DNA from: Nematostella vectensis
Taxonomy: Eukaryota > Cnidaria > Anthozoa > Actiniaria > Edwardsiidae
Reading direction: 5' to 3'
Length of the DNA: 64,000 nucleotides
Assembly: GCF_932526225.1 (NCBI RefSeq)
Contig: NC_064039.1
Location: 12,976,139-13,040,138, forward strand
The notes under the pieces were generated by a model that was not told where the DNA came from, did no database searches, and worked only from the letters and a program-made list of their open reading frames with translations. Of the stretch, positions 1 through 13,472 are shown one piece after another (position 1 is the stretch's first letter; every line of letters starts with the position of its first letter). A program made the position numbers and the translations under genes.

Positions 1-1126
1 GTATAAATAACCAGCCCTCTCCAAAAAATTGACATTGACCATTAGCAACTTGGGGGAAGGAAAGATTAGACTGGCATATATATAAAAAAAAGGAAAAGAA
101 AACCGTAACTGGAATGCCTGCCCAAAAATAGAGCTAATTTCCAACAACGTTTTGTCTGTTTTCAATATTGACAAAAAAATATTACACCTACCTGTTCTAG
201 AAAAAAAAACCTTCAAGATCTAAAGTATCTTATGGTCTTCCACATAGTTGTTTATATCACAAACATTAGTAGGGTTGGAAATAGTGAAAAATAGTGAAAA
301 ACTTGCAAATTTCTAACCCCTTCCAAAATTTCAGTTGCAATTTCAACTTTAAGCATAAAGGTGATTTTTTGTGTGACTGTCATAAAATTGACTTGTGAAT
401 TTCTAGCCCTGAGTAAATACTTTTAAGTCCTTTGTGGTAATTAGTGTAATATGAAAGTGAAAGTGACAAGAGGAGGTCAGGGAATTGTGAATTTTTTTTA
501 CTTGTAAATTCTTTCTATGCATCAAATGTATGGGGTAGATGTATAAAAAGCTGTAAGCTAAATTGTGGCACAATGTTTCTTTTTTATTCTGTGATGTCAT
601 ATATAGAACTAGATATTTGAGTCTGCTATATAGTTATATAAATATATTAGAAGAAAATTAATAAAACATCATTCATTCAGGAAATTTCATATGTGGTCTT
701 AGAAAGCAGATCAAAGGACAAGGATCTTCACAAGGGAGGAGGGGTGTTTTAAAAAGTGTGTGCTAATAAATATCAACAAAGGAAACATGATCAAGAATGG
801 AGAATGGTAAAACTGTGTAACAATACCGAATGTCTATATCAAAACAAAGAAAACCGATATAAAAAGAAAATCTATCGGTACCGATAAAATATAATTGCTT
901 GGGCTTCGAACTAGACTTACTCAGATGAAAATCATCGTATGAGCTTTACGGTGATTAGCAGGGGCGTGTCCGAATCCTGCTCATGGGACGACAAGAGATC
1001 GACTCTTCGGTTGACGCTTTACCGTCCGAAGATTATTAATTTCATGTGTTCATTCGGCTATCAAGCGGTGCAACACAAAGGCGCTAAGAGGCAACCAAGG
1101 ATTTATAGGGATGCAATAGAAAAATT

Positions 1127-1175
1127 TATAATAATAATAATAACAACAACAACAACAACAATAATAATAAATAAT
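1127..1175. repeat. AAT/AAC trinucleotide microsatellite
   Basis: An ATA/ATT-type trinucleotide run changes into AAC repeats and back to AAT. It is an ordinary microsatellite. Confidence 0.9.
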
Positions 1176-1330
1176 ACTTATAAAGCGCTCATACATCGCT
1201 CTTCTGAGCGCAAATAATATTTTTTTGAAGTCTAAAAAGTGTTGTCTAAAAATCTAATCTAAATCTGAATCTAATGCTGTATCCATTTATAAATAATAAA
1301 TTAATAAATTACAGGCTCAGTAGCAAAAAG

Positions 1331-1350
1331 ATAAATAAATAAATAAATAA

Positions 1351-1434
<84 letters not shown>

Positions 1435-1470
1435 ATTAAATAAATAAATTAATTAATTAATTAATTAATA
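1331..1470. repeat. AAAT / GATA / AATT tetranucleotide microsatellite
   Basis: Successive (AAAT)n, (GATA)n and (AATT)n blocks run without interruption for about 140 bases, with the GATA block about 80 bases long. Confidence 0.95.
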
Positions 1471-2078
1471 ACTTTTGTACATTTTTTTCATACCATTTTA
1501 AAAAGATGTGTTTTTAGCTGAGATTTAAAACAATTGACATTTGAAGAAGAACGAATTACAAAGGGCAGCTTGTTCCACAGTCGGGGGCGACCACAGAGAA
1601 CGAGCTTATTTGGTTGTCTTGGGTCAATCGAGTCTCTGGAGTGATTATCATGCACCATAGATTGCTTCTTTTGTATAAACAGAGCGAAAATTTCGAGCCC
1701 TTTTTAATATTGATTTCGAGGAGGCCACTGTGTACGTGAGCGCAATACGTGTGGACGGCTGAAAACCGTTCGAATACGCTGCATGTTGACGTGGAAATTT
1801 TCGCATCTGCAAAAAAAATATATTCCTGATACGTGTGGACGTAGCCTAAAGTTTCCTACACTTTGCCCCTTTTGCCCTCTCACTCCTGCACTTCAGCTCG
1901 CCTGACTCGTGCCCAGACTGCGTGACCGTGGCACGTCATGCGCAAACAACCGTTCAAAATGGCGGCTGATTACCGATAAGGGAGCTTTTGTATATGGTTT
2001 CACCGATTCCCTGCTTACTTCCCCTGAGTGCACTTGCGCAAACGAGGCCACAGCATCTCAGAACTTAAACCTGGAGCC

Positions 2079-5000
2079 ATGTTTAAGAATGAATTCCAGG
2101 TAACTCACAAATAGCGTCTTTTGTTTTATGTTTGCGTTTGTGGTGTTGCTAACCTCTTTTTGCTGTTGTTAGCAGTTAGTTTATTTTGAAAAACTTTGAT
2201 AATCCTTCTGTTATCGTTAAGTTGTTATGCTTTATGCATCAACCCTATCATGGGATTGTAATCTTGTTTGTGTTACTCGTAGGGAGGGCCGTTCGTGGAG
2301 GTGTTTAGCGCTCAGGGAAGAGATCCTGTATCCAAATGGCGACTCTGTGGAAACGCGTCCACGGCGAAGAAAATATTCGACCGGGATGTTAAAAGCTATG
2401 TTTTTATCCTCGAGGGAGAGTCCACTACTACGAAAATGAGTATTCCAAAAGATGAGAAGCAATCGCTGTTTCTTATACAAAAATATCTGATTCTACAACT
2501 CTTTGTACCTCTTGGTCATTCGTTCTCGTTCGAGCTTGGCATCACAGATATGGGCAATAACAAACGAAGAATCTTCATGTCTTCAAGTCATAGAGAAGTG
2601 ACTGTTACACCACTTCATGCCAGATTTCCACTAAGCATTCTTAGACTTGGCGTTTGGCTGAATTTGTGTTTGGACTTAAACTCACTAGTTGGGGAGACAT
2701 TCAAAGGCCAAGCTTTCAAAGTGTTAGAAAGCTTAACTGTGTCGGCAAATTGTCATTTAAGAAAGATTTTTACGATGAAAACACAACCACCAGACACCAC
2801 TGATGACGATAACCTTTATGGATCTCACACTAACAGTGGCGAGGTGGAAGCAATACCAAAAGCAATGCAGTTTACAACGATCCCTGACTTACAACATTAC
2901 ACCCAGGTACTTATCATTCAGACAGGTTGCTTCTCTTGTTCTCTTGAGATCCCATCTGCCAATCTGCTGTCATGTTCTCCAAATGGTTCATTTCCTGGGC
3001 TATCACATTACAATTAATATTTGTGTCTTCTTCACACTTAGGGTTCCCAATAAAATATTACTTTCGATTTTACAAAGTCGCCCAAACTATAGATGAAGTT
3101 GAGTTTTTTTTTCTATTTTCTGTTTCTGTTTTTTCTGTTTCTTTTGCCAACCTATCCAAGGCCTCAGAATAATTTCTTTAAGCAGAAAAGTGCTAAGATT
3201 AAGCCTTGAATACTTGTTTGGGGTTTGTATTGTTAGAAAATGTATGCATCTAAAAAAAAAAAAGCTAAACTCTTCTCAAGATATTCTGACCTAAGAGTTT
3301 CATCCCATCATCAACTAGTGGCAGATCCATTTTTTAAAATTAAAATTATACCCGTCTTTCAAGCTCTCAGTTGTCTACCCCAATACTCATTATGCTTAAA
3401 ACTATGGTTCTATTAAACCTATTGCAGAGGCGCATTTAGAATGTTTTCATGTTTACTATTTCTCATAAAAGGGGGGTGGGGTGAGTGGGTGTACAGCCCC
3501 ACATACCCCTCCCCCCTAGATCCTCTATTGCCTGGATCTTTCACTATTAGCTGAGCTATGTAAGAGAATTAGAGGCAGTGAGAAAACAATTTTTTGCACT
3601 AAAGATTTAGAAAGTAAAAAAATAGTTTTCTGCTAGTTTTTTTATTAAGGCTATAAACGGATTAGCTGATCAGAATAACTAAAACCTATGGCCCTATTGG
3701 CGAAGTTTAATTACATTCCATCAAAAGAGAGCCTATACTAAGTAGTGTCACCTTTGTCATTACATATATATTCCTTATCTTTTTTCCAGGTCATCAATAT
3801 CACCAAGTTGCGACTGGCAGACCTTCATGCGAGAGAAGTAGCAGGACTCCCCCCACCCTCTACCCCAACCATCTCTGAGATGGACAGTACTAAGCAAGAG
3901 GAAAGACAAACTCATATTGCTTTCGGCTCCAGAGTTGCTATCCCTAAACATGCTCGTAAACCATCCAGGGAAGGCTCTTCTGTTGGCAGGTCCTCATCCA
4001 ACATGCTGAACAGGAGCAGTTCTGTCACGCAGCTACGCTCTTCCTCTCCGCATGACATTGATACTGCTAGAGACAAGGATCATAGGATAATTCCTTTTCA
4101 AAGGTCCATGTCCGATGCAAGTGAGATTGAGAATGTTAAAAGTCCACTAGAAGTTGAGGCTGTCCCAACAGCAATTCAACCACGCCCACCTCGCACAGGG
4201 TCAGGCAATAAGAGCTTGAGGAGACCTGTTAGAGTACGAGGGGGCAGTGGGGGCAAGGGAGGAAGAGGTTCTAGAAACATGTCAACTTCAGATCAACCTA
4301 GTTCTCAGGAAAATACTTCAGGCTATCGTCAAAAAAAGGATTCAATATCTGAAGGCAGTGAGAAGTATGAAAAAGACTCAGATTCTTGTTCAGAATCTAT
4401 TTCTAGATCTCAAAGTGAGAGTTCATTGAAAGCATCAGGGAATGACAGTAGTCTAGGAGAAAGCTTTAAAAAGTTGAACATCAATGGACAGAGACAAAAA
4501 CCTGAGAAATATGGTACTTCAATGTCTAAGCAGAATGCAATGTTTACGTTTGCATCCAAACCCAGAAGAGCTCCTAGGTCACCCAGGGCGAGGAAAAACA
4601 GGAAAGATGATTTCGTGAGTAGTCCTGTTGAAAGCAAAACAAACAATTTAAAGTCTCCAAATATTGTTGTCACTGCCGGCCCTGATATGAAGGCGTCCGA
4701 GTGCTCCCCCAAGCAGAGGGGAAGGAAGGAGAGTGAAAGATCTGAATATGAGGAGGATTTCTATCGTGCATCTGGGGAGAGCTCAGAAGAAGAGGACCTG
4801 CAGAAGCTACTAAAGACTAGTAGTGCCTCTCGTACAAGCTCTAGAGGGTCGCGGCGCAGCCCATTTGACACCCCAGAACCACCTCAGACACCTCATGTGC
4901 TGCGAACCAGCATCAAGAGCAGTCTGCTGAAAGAGGTAAGTCTTACTGTACCAGTCTTTCTGTTATAGGTTTTCTGCAGCCTTCAATTCCAGTTGCCAAA

Positions 5001-7423
5001 ACTGCCTTGAAGCAGTAATTCCATTATAAGAGTTTTCCATGTTTTATTTGCACAAACTAGGAGGCTGTTGCAGTTCATTTAGTAGCTCATTAAAGTTTGC
5101 AAAACAAAGATTGCACATTACCAGTACAATAACATCAAACAGTGGAGAGCCTGTAGTTCTCTGCTGTACATGTATATGTGCATTGGGCATTTGTACCCTT
5201 GTCAAATCCCTTGTTATGGCACGTAGTCTGAGTTTTTGGGGAAAACTGCATGTTTTTGCATAGATGTCCACATGATACCTGCTTCAGTAGGTTCCCACAG
5301 CAGTTTGTGGTCCAGGTAAACAGCTACAACAAGATGGAGCTATCCAAATATTACTTGGTAACCATGGAAACAAATATATATATTTGCTTTGAGCAAACAT
5401 CCTTTCCTTCAGTCAGAATAATACTGAGAGATTATGTTTTTTCTATGATCTATTTCTCAATGCCAAGAAGCATTTCATTATGACCTACACAGTATGCCTC
5501 AGATCCCTAAAGTATTTCATTTTGATCTATTACTCAATGAATGATCCTGAATGAATCTCATTATAATCTTTCCCACAGATCCCTAAAGCATCACTACCAG
5601 TCAAGAGTTATGACTCCAAAGCCTACCAATCAACTGCTAGCTCATGGAGAAATTACCAGTCAGAGGCTGGGAGCTCATGGCGCTTTGACACCTCAGACTC
5701 CAGCAGCTCTCTACTGGATCAGTCTCTCAACAGCTCGATCGGAGATCATGTCTTTCATGGTGACCACCATGGCAGTAACGGGCTGGGTAAACCTGGCAGG
5801 GTCATCCATGTTGATGGCGAATCATCGGATGATAGTGATGAAAGTTGTAGCACGTGGAAGGTGCCACCCCCTCCGAGTCACAGGGTGCATCGTTATCAGG
5901 ACGAGATGATGGTAGGGCTCAGAGGCATCCAATTTGCAGTTTGCCTTCCACTCCATTCAGTTTTTCCCCAGTTGTTTAAAACCGTTAATTCTTCGAACAA
6001 CTAAGCGTAAACAAAATCCTTGACATCTTTTACTAGCACAATTAAGAACACCATCTTGTAATCCTGCCAATCACACAGCCTTTTTATGCTCAATACCGTG
6101 TACACACAATTGCCAAGTACACCTCCATTTCCCTCGGCCAATTCAAGTGAGTAACCAATATATTTTCAATCAAATACAGTATCATTTATTTGCAATTTCC
6201 TTGCAAATAAACCACTGTATTTTCAATTATAAACAAAAGCAAAAGAGTGGTTGATTGGCATTCTTTAAGGAATATTTGAAATTTATAGTGTAATCAATTT
6301 ATTTGTAATAAAATGGACACATTTAAATCTCTCAGTATGAACATCTCTAGGTGTTAGTTGCAGTACCTATTTAACTGACTCTCTCACTGTTTTTTTTTTC
6401 ATTATACTTATAGCATCTGTCACCTGTCAATAACACCTCAGTTTATTTGGCTGTTTTAGTAAACAACAAACTATAGACATTTTAAAGGATCCCTCTTTTG
6501 TGAAATATGTGATTAACAACCCTAATAACATTACACATGACTACCAGATTACTATTCCTCTTCATTCTTTTTGCATTGTATAAATTCTTTTTTTACCTTT
6601 CTTCTTTTATTGTATGTTTCCCGTCTAACTGTGTCTTAGTTGTATCCTTTTGTCTGTTTCAGCATCCAGGCTCTGAGCCAGACCTGTCTGCTACTCTGCC
6701 TATGGACCCCAGGGCCTATACTGATGTATTTAGCCCGCCTATTATCATGCCTAGCGAAAAGCTGTCAGGTAAATTGCTGGAGAAACTCAGTATCCTAAGA
6801 AATTATCAGTTTATACACCAATGTCAAAAAGCATCCATGACTTAGGGTGCTTTTTCCTATCATTCTGGGATGGGAATGGTTGGTAGAGAATGTTCAGAAT
6901 GGCATTCAAGTCATTCTGCTACAGGTAGCAGAATGGGTGAATGGCCTTCATTCCATTCCAGAATGGGAACGTGGGATAAATAAACACACGCTTTTCTACT
7001 CTAATCATTCCCATTCTAGAATCACGAGTAAAAAATTATTTTTATACCTAGTGCATACGTAATAAGCATGCAATGCATTGTGGGAAGATTCCCAAACTCC
7101 TTTGCAAATGCTTTTTTCCCATGATGCATATATCCTGTTTTGTTTTACCACTGACTAGAAGCCCCTTCAAACAAGGAATCTTGGCCTGTTAACATAATTT
7201 TCCTGTTATATATACAGATCATGGCAGTCAGAATTTCATCACCTCTGCCTTATCCCCCTCAAACAGCATGAACCAGAACACCCAGCCAAGAAGTCATAAC
7301 CACAGCATAAGCTCTGATCACAGTGAACACAAGGACAATGAACTGGAGTTAGACCTGCTGTATGATCCATGTCTAAATTGCTACTTTGACCCTAAGACAA
7401 ACAAATATTACGAGCTTGCCTAG
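2079..7423 (+). CDS. CFAP20DC: CFAP20 domain-containing protein (CFAP20DC / C3orf67-like)
   Basis: Six coding exons are read as 2079-2099, 2283-2906, 3790-4935, 5579-5911, 6663-6768 and 7218-7423, all with GT-AG borders and compatible phases, giving about 810 codons. The N-terminus begins MFKNEFQ and continues into a CFAP20/DUF667-type domain (roughly residues 1-210) with the family-typical segment FKGQAFK and '[10 protein letters not shown]'. The middle, exons 3 and 4, is a long Ser/Arg/Glu-rich and probably disordered region. The last exon ends with the conserved C-terminal block around [11 protein letters not shown] and YYEL. CFAP20 itself is a ciliary/centriolar protein; the biochemical role of the DC paralogue is poorly known. 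The start codon is the only one that gives the conserved N-terminus. Identification is from sequence recognition; exon borders were inferred by eye. Confidence 0.9.
6118..6275. repeat. Dispersed repeat, 'CGCAAATAAACCA' family, copy 1
   Basis: This ~150-bp AT-rich sequence lies in CFAP20DC intron 4. It shares ordered blocks (CCAATATATTTTCAA, TTGCAAATAAACCA, GAGTGG-TTGAT-GGCATTCTT) with 14517-14690 in the RRP15 intron and more weakly with 43850-43945 and 57176-57245. No TIR or TSD was resolved. Confidence 0.6.
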
Positions 7424-8637
7424 GTCAAACAGGCATTTTAGGGTTTTTAGAAAAAGTATACACTGGGGGGGGGGGGGGGGTATTTAGAAAAAGATTGTTA
7501 AGGAGTAATTTTGCCCTCACTTTTTATTTGAATATCGATAGTTATTCTTTCTCAAAACATTAACAGCCTTCTGCTGTCATAAGCAGATGTCTGTTGGGTG
7601 TTTTGCTCATCTACTTACAAGGAAGGAAACTAATTTTTAAAGAGCTTAAACTTTGTAAAGGCTATTCAGAGACTGAAACAGTATACTGTTGTGGCTCTTT
7701 GAATGTACATAACATTTGTATTACATCAAAAGTACTTAGAGAGAACATGTCTTATTCATCTTAGAGGGGTAGTACTTATGTGCTGATTTAATTTATTAGT
7801 CCAAAAGTGTAAATTATACCATGTTCTATAAATCCATTAAAACCACAACCCTTGCATGGAAAAAATGGATATTACTGTTACTTGTTGTCTGCCAATTACA
7901 AGACACCCCTCTCACTACCCCAAAGAAAGAAGACATTTTTATTATTCCCTCATTTTATTTACAAACAATATCTTCTTTACATAAAACCCTTATTCTCTAG
8001 TACTCACACTATAGGAGAAAACTGGTCCCCATCATATCAGTTTTCATTATTTTTGAATTCTCTAATATGAGAACAGCAACGTCAAAGTCAATACAAAGCA
8101 AGTTATAATTGACAGAAAGCTATAACTACTATTTCTCACTTTGGTTTTTACTTAAAGAGCATTAGTCAGGCTCACCAGGATTACTGTTTTCATTCCTTTT
8201 AAAAAGAAAAATTATAAGAAATCTGAAAATAACCTCTTTACAATGTTGTAATAAAAAAATACTGAAAAAGCTTTCCAAATTCATCGATGAAAATGGATGC
8301 TGTCTGACACTTGGTATTTTTTTAGGATGACAAAATGGAGGCTGACACACTGTACAGATACTATAGTATATATGGGTATATACAATAGTATGCTTCATCC
8401 CATTTCATCAATGTGGACACAATGTTGAATGAGAATGACTCATTCACAGCAATGAAGAAATGATTTTGTGATGTTTCCATAACAAACCCAAGAGCATTTT
8501 TTTAGGATCCAAAATGTCAACTTTAAAATAAAGATGTGTGCACAAGAAAATGTTTTTCAATATAGCGTCCCCATTTGGCTGTGGCTTTATCATAGAGCAA
8601 TTCCTGAAAAAAATTTCAATTTTGGATGTATGTATAA

Positions 8638-8739
8638 GGCTAAGTTCAAACGTTGTATTATATATGAGCTGTAAATGCAAATACATCTTCATTTGCATTG
8701 AATACGGCTCAATGGATAATATAACGTTTGAACTTAGCC
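8638..8739. mobile_element. 102-bp MITE with TAA target duplication
   Basis: Terminal inverted repeats of 17 bases (GGCTAAGTTCAAACGTT at the left, its complement at the right) enclose a short AT-rich core. TAA flanks both sides (8635-8637 and 8740-8742), which is the 3-bp duplication expected of PIF/Harbinger-type transposition. It has no coding capacity. Confidence 0.8.
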
Positions 8740-9221
8740 TAAGGTGCCGTTACAATGCTAAATATGGAAAATATAACAGAACAGCAGCCAAGTGTGGATA
8801 AACTTTTTATTATACATTTTATTGGTTGTTAATGTATTTTATGATATATTGTATTATATTGATGTTTTTATGATATATTGTATTGTTGCTTGTGTAGTAG
8901 CTTATAAGTTAGGATCATGACGTTTAAAAATATTTTTGTTCCCAGTTGTAAAGATAATACCAAAGGTAAGTAAACTCATTTATATAACGTAAGTAAAACC
9001 GATAAATACAGATAATATCTATAAAGGTATAACATAGTATGTGCAAAGTATGTATGAATTTTTTTAACAAAACATATATTATAAAAAGCATAAAAACAAA
9101 AACTCATAGATTGAAATAACTAAGCAATTTTCCTATTAATACTCAAAATACTTATATAAATCGACCATATTTACACAAATAAGGGTTTGAAAATTCTGAC
9201 TGATCAAAACACCAAGTTACA

Positions 9222-9364
9222 GCGGCTTAGCCAGGATTTTTACTAGGAGGGGGCCCAAAAGGTCATTTCAAGGCATTTTCTGCTGTATTTAAGATGATGT
9301 TTCATACATTTACTGTATTTTTGGCTGCTAGAAGGGGGGGCCACCCCTCTGGCTATGCCCCTGA
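9222..9364. repeat. Dispersed ~145-bp repeat with GTAGCCAGG / CCTGGCTAC ends, copy 1
   Basis: Imperfect inverted ends (GGCTTAGCCAGG ... CTGGCTATGCCCC) flank a core containing CATTTACTGTATTTTTGGC. The same sequence recurs at 33584-33750. The structure suggests a MITE, but the TSD was not resolved. Confidence 0.75.
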
Positions 9365-10108
9365 GTTAAATAAAAGCCTGCTGGCTTAGTTTCCTTTTAA
9401 TATCTGATGGAAGAAATAGGGTAGTGCTGAAGCTGAGATGTCTAGTTTTGTGCTGAATATGGTGAAATTACATGTAAGTGTCAAGTTACGTGCTATTAGC
9501 ACTTTAATAGTTAACAGTTTTCAGTTGCCAATGTTTAAAAAAAAAAATTTTCATCATCTTTCACTGTCAACCCCTATTTTAATCAAAATACTTAAAGGGG
9601 AATGTTGCTCATAGCAACTACAGTGGCCAAACACATAACAAATTGATGCAAGGTGAATAGCATTCTGACTTGCACAGGTCTATTGATGCCATGATCAAGC
9701 AATGTCATCTGAGTTATCAACTATCAAGTCTTGTTTGAACACATGCATGACAGTCATCATCAATTAAAAAGAGGTATGTTTTGATAATTTGGAACTCAAA
9801 CAATATATCAATGTATATATATATATATAACGTTTAGTAAATTTTTAATAATGTCTAAAAGTTGGGAATCGTAGCATCTTTCTTCACACTACTATATTTA
9901 TATTTTCGCTACTGAGCCCTGGTATCTTGGATCCTTTTAGATAGACTGGCTGTTGGCTGACGGGAATTTTCACTCAAGTTTATATATATATATATATTAT
10001 ATATATATATTATTATATATATATATTAGTATAACTAAGGATAAAACTCTGACAGCAAGCTTTTGTTCACTATTATTCATGCTTGCCATAGTAAATAGAC
10101 TACTGTAC

Positions 10109-10500
10109 CATACCTGTCAACCTCTGAAAATCTCAAGGCTTGAGAATATTTTGGGGGTAGGGGTGGGGATATTCATTTTTTGGGGGGAGGGGTGGGGATA
10201 TCGATTTTTTTTTTTTGGGGGGGAGGGGTGGTTCAACCTTGCAGGTGTTTGACATATAGAAAGCTCTCGCAAACAAATCCACTTATAGATCTAACAAGGG
10301 TCTTAGATAAATTGGGCTACGCAAGGGAATAGTTGTTTCAAATATTTTAATAGAAAATAGGCAAAATGATGATTTTCTATAGAATAATTTTTTCGAAAGC
10401 GATAAAAATCTCTTAAAAGCGGGAGATTTGGTGCTCAACGCGGGAGTAGGGGTCCAAAATCTTGAGACTCACGCCTAATGCGGGAGAGTTGACAGGTATG
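10109..10500 (+). mobile_element. CATACCTGTCAA-type MITE (family A), intact copy 1
   Basis: Ends are inverted CATACCTGTCAA / TTGACAGGTATG, with near-identical 6-bp flanks CTGTAC and CTCTAC. The interior runs from TCTCAAGGCTTGAG through G-rich sequence and AAGCTCTCGCAAACAAATCC to GCGGGAGA. It lies 51 bp beyond the TMEM86 stop codon and may be part of that gene's 3' UTR. Relatives are at 18987-33213 (interrupted) and 62889-63248 (inverted). Confidence 0.85.
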
Positions 10501-10551
10501 CTCTACCCCCTTTTATATCCCCTACTCTATCTCCACTGAGATTTCAGTGTT

Positions 10552-12595
10552 TTACTGAGACTTCAGAGTTTGCTTCATGCGCAGGTGGTACTCATCATCC
10601 AAACTGAATGTGGACAGCGCAATGCCCAGCTGGCCGCCATAATAGGTGAACATGATGATAGCACGAGAGTGAGGGATGGGAAAGCAGAACTTGTTAAGTC
10701 CAATGGCTGCATCTGAGATAGCGAAGGACAGAGCCCCAAGGCAGGCACATAGCTTGGTCCAGCGCCATAGTCCGTCGTCGCTATAGATCTGTGCCTGAAG
10801 ACCAGTAATGGCTCTCCAAACCATGATGCCGATGACCACAATGTAGACAGGAACTGCATAAAACAGTAGTCCTTTAAGGTTTGGGAAGTAGAACACATAA
10901 AACGGCAGCATCAACAGAAGGCAAATGATTCCTGTAAGAGGCTTCAAAGGTCGGAATCCAAAAGAGCGCATGTACAAAAGATGAGCTATGGCAAAAGCTA
11001 CCATCCCATGAATGAAGTAGGAATGTTTCCACACCAAACAGACATCACCGATCATTGAGAATATCAAGCCCAGGAGAATGCGCCGACTGTAGTCATGTTG
11101 CTTGGTAAGGGAAACACCCTGAAGTGTGACAAAACCACAGAGGCAAGCAATAGGCAAGATTTTAAGCAATGCTGCAAAAATAGTAGGTCTGTCAGACTCA
11201 GGGAGCCAGGCCACAAAGTAGACGCAGACAGTTTTGAAGAATGGCACTAGCTTTGGTCCTGCTGTTTTTAGCTGAAAGAATAAGAGTAAGAATAATTATT
11301 TTTTTCAGATGAGCACAAATTTGGATAAAGTATTAGCTATGTTAAGTTGTGATGTCACAAAAAAATGATTGAATTTCCCTGCACAGAATTTTTTTAAGGT
11401 TTATCCAAGACATGATTAACACATAACAGTTCTCTGTAGCACACAATAATGATGTTTTTTATCATGTATAATGAAACTATGCTCATTTTTTTACACACAA
11501 AAAATATTTAACACATTAAATCAATGAACAAACTACAAATAGGTAGATATTGTCAACTTGTATAGACAACAAAGCACCCTTGTTTGGCTACTGTTCAACT
11601 ATCTTGGGCAAACAACTCTCTCAACCAGGGGTGCTGGTGATTACAAAGTTACACACTGTGACAACCACAGACACAAAAAAGCCACCAGTAGGTACAAAGT
11701 CCAATACATTCACCCTAAAAACAAAAAAAGATCTAATACTCCGTTTCTATAATAACCCTTAGGAAATTCCAGGGTGCCGATGAGTCGCTAATTGAATTTT
11801 TAACGTAATCAATACGCAACTGCTTATCAAGAGGAAGAGCACAAGAGAAAGTGATTTTGACGGTAATTGTATATAAGTTAGTAGTGGTGCAAAGAACAAA
11901 AATATTGACAAAATTATTAGAATAAAAAAGACAATAACAAAGAATATAGTGTACATTGAAAGGTTAAGTGAACTTTTAAGCGTTTTATTGCGAAGTCTAT
12001 CCACGCGCCAGAAATTTTGGCATTTTCGTTATTTATGTTTTCGTTTATTGGCTTGAACCACGGACACGAAAGGTTTTTGGTGTAAATTCGGAATAAAAAT
12101 AAAAAAATAACATGAAAGAAATACAATAAAGCGACCATAACAAATATATTTTATTTACGAAGAACCAGCCTTTTTAATGATTATTTTCTTCTCGATTTTG
12201 TATCGGCGGGAAAGAAAACGGATAGCAGACGTTGACGCTGCCGAAATGCGAAAAGAAATACACCGTAAATTCCAATCTAAAATGCTGTAGATATAATCTA
12301 GATTTATTCTCTAGCCAAAAACTATCACAAAAAAAATTCTATCGACCAACGCTTGTTCTAAGGACTCTTTATTTTAAGAATTTTATATCGTCTAAAGCAT
12401 CTCAACCTTACGGCAGAAAGCGAAACATGAGTTGGATTTCAAAAAGAATCAAATCTGCCATAGAAAAGGTACCAATCTCGTATCAAACCGATTCCTAATA
12501 CCTACCACATCTGCAGGGGCGAGTCTATACTGCAAGAGACTGAAGTAATCGTACGATTTTGAGGCCAAGTTGCTGGCCCCATTGCAGGCCGCCAT
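10552..12595 (-). CDS. TMEM86 family lysoplasmalogenase (YhhN-like)
   Basis: The main exon, 10552-11271, encodes 239 residues that are almost entirely membrane segments and match the YhhN/TMEM86 family, which hydrolyses the vinyl-ether bond of lysoplasmalogens in internal membranes. Family marks include GPKLVPFFK near the exon start, the acidic membrane segment containing 'GDVCLVWK', and the C-terminal 'AISDAAIGLNKF' and 'YYGGQLGIALS' segments. It enters with an acceptor at 11272-11274 in phase 0. A first exon at 12506-12595 is proposed: ATG in an ATGGCGGCC context, 30 codons, donor GTAGGT, ending in phase 0, which joins correctly. Exon 2 is secure; exon 1 is a reasoned guess. TMEM86A versus TMEM86B cannot be decided. 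Confidence 0.85.
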
Positions 12596-13472
12596 TCCGT
12601 TTTGTTGTTTTACAGGTGATTTGGAGCGAGGGTCAAACGCGATGTCAACACACACAGGGCATGTGACTAAATTACGTAAGTGGGACATTATTAGCGATAT
12701 TTACGCACAGGTCTCCCATGGCGATAACTTGTTCTTACGCCAAATGAAAAGAATTAAAAGAGTTATCTCATGGCGATAACTTGTTTCTACGCCAAAGGAG
12801 AAGGATCAAATAAAGAGCTATCCCGTACGGTACGCAAATGATTAAAAAAAACGTTTCGAGACTTTGGGGTGCAGATTGATGCCACTACACATATACGGAC
12901 ATACCATGGATAATGTCATTCAAGGTCATAGGCGCCTGATAGATGGAGTAAAAGGCATTTTGTGGATACTTTTTCAGTTCTCCCTGAATATTTCACTTGC
13001 ACGTCATGCCACAAGGACGTAATATTTCGCTTTCATGTTAAAGTAAAATATCCCTCACCCTGTCGTTATCATAAACGGTGATTCGAAGTGACTAGATTTA
13101 ATTGTAATCTGAATCCAGTCACCTTGAATGACCATTTATGATCAGAACATATGGCATTCCATCCCCTATCCCCCCCCCCCCCCCCACACACACACACACA
13201 CACACGCACACACAAGTGAGTGGGTAGAGCTTCCCCCTTCCCACATAAAGCGCGGTTTAAAATATAGCGAGCGCTACATGTATAAATCTATTTATATTAT
13301 CTAGTCTGTATGTTTTCATTTTAGCGCTACTGTCAAACCTAGCTACCCACCCCCCCTCGAAACAACCATCCCCCCAGCCACCCTCCCACTCCGCCGCCCC
13401 TGACTCTTCCTCGCTCACATGTGCGCCTGCAAGAAATTGGAAATTGTCAGCGGCTGCTCTTGTGAAACCAAT
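12596..13472. promoter_or_regulatory. Shared upstream region between divergent TMEM86 and RRP15
   Basis: If the proposed TMEM86 first exon is right, the two start codons face away from each other 877 bases apart, and both start in ATGGCGGCC-type contexts. The region includes a poly-C/(CA)n tract at about 13168-13213 and a C-rich stretch just before RRP15. No TATA box can be assigned. A bidirectional promoter is an inference. Confidence 0.4.

Larger units (their letters stand above)
1..2078. other. Gene-free upstream region of CFAP20DC
   Basis: No convincing exon is visible on either strand. The stretch is AT-rich and holds simple-sequence tracts around 1127-1175 and 1331-1470. The last ~220 bases before the CFAP20DC start codon are more GC-rich than the rest and probably contain its promoter and 5' UTR, but no specific promoter element can be defended. 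Short open frames here lack splice context or recognisable protein sequence. Confidence 0.6.
7424..10551. other. Intergenic region with small transposons, between CFAP20DC and TMEM86
   Basis: CFAP20DC and TMEM86 are convergent, so both 3' UTRs should fall here. A G-homopolymer follows CFAP20DC at about 7466. The rest is AT-rich DNA with a small inverted-repeat element (8638-8739), a CAG(C/G)GGCGTAGCC-type repeat (9222-9364) and a CATACCTGTCAA element (10109-10500). No further gene is supported. Confidence 0.6.

Noticed and set aside
1600-1850. A possible transposon remnant with GTGTGGACG repeats
   Set aside because: ACGTGTGGACG occurs twice, but no matching inverted ends or second copy were found in the window.
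2079-7423. Taking the 240- and 407-codon open frames as two separate genes
   Set aside because: Donor at 2907 and acceptor at 3789 join them in phase into the CFAP20DC order; the tails past these sites are intronic.
12232-12498. 88-codon plus-strand frame upstream of TMEM86
   Set aside because: Low-complexity Lys/Asn-rich composition, no splice context and no recognisable sequence.
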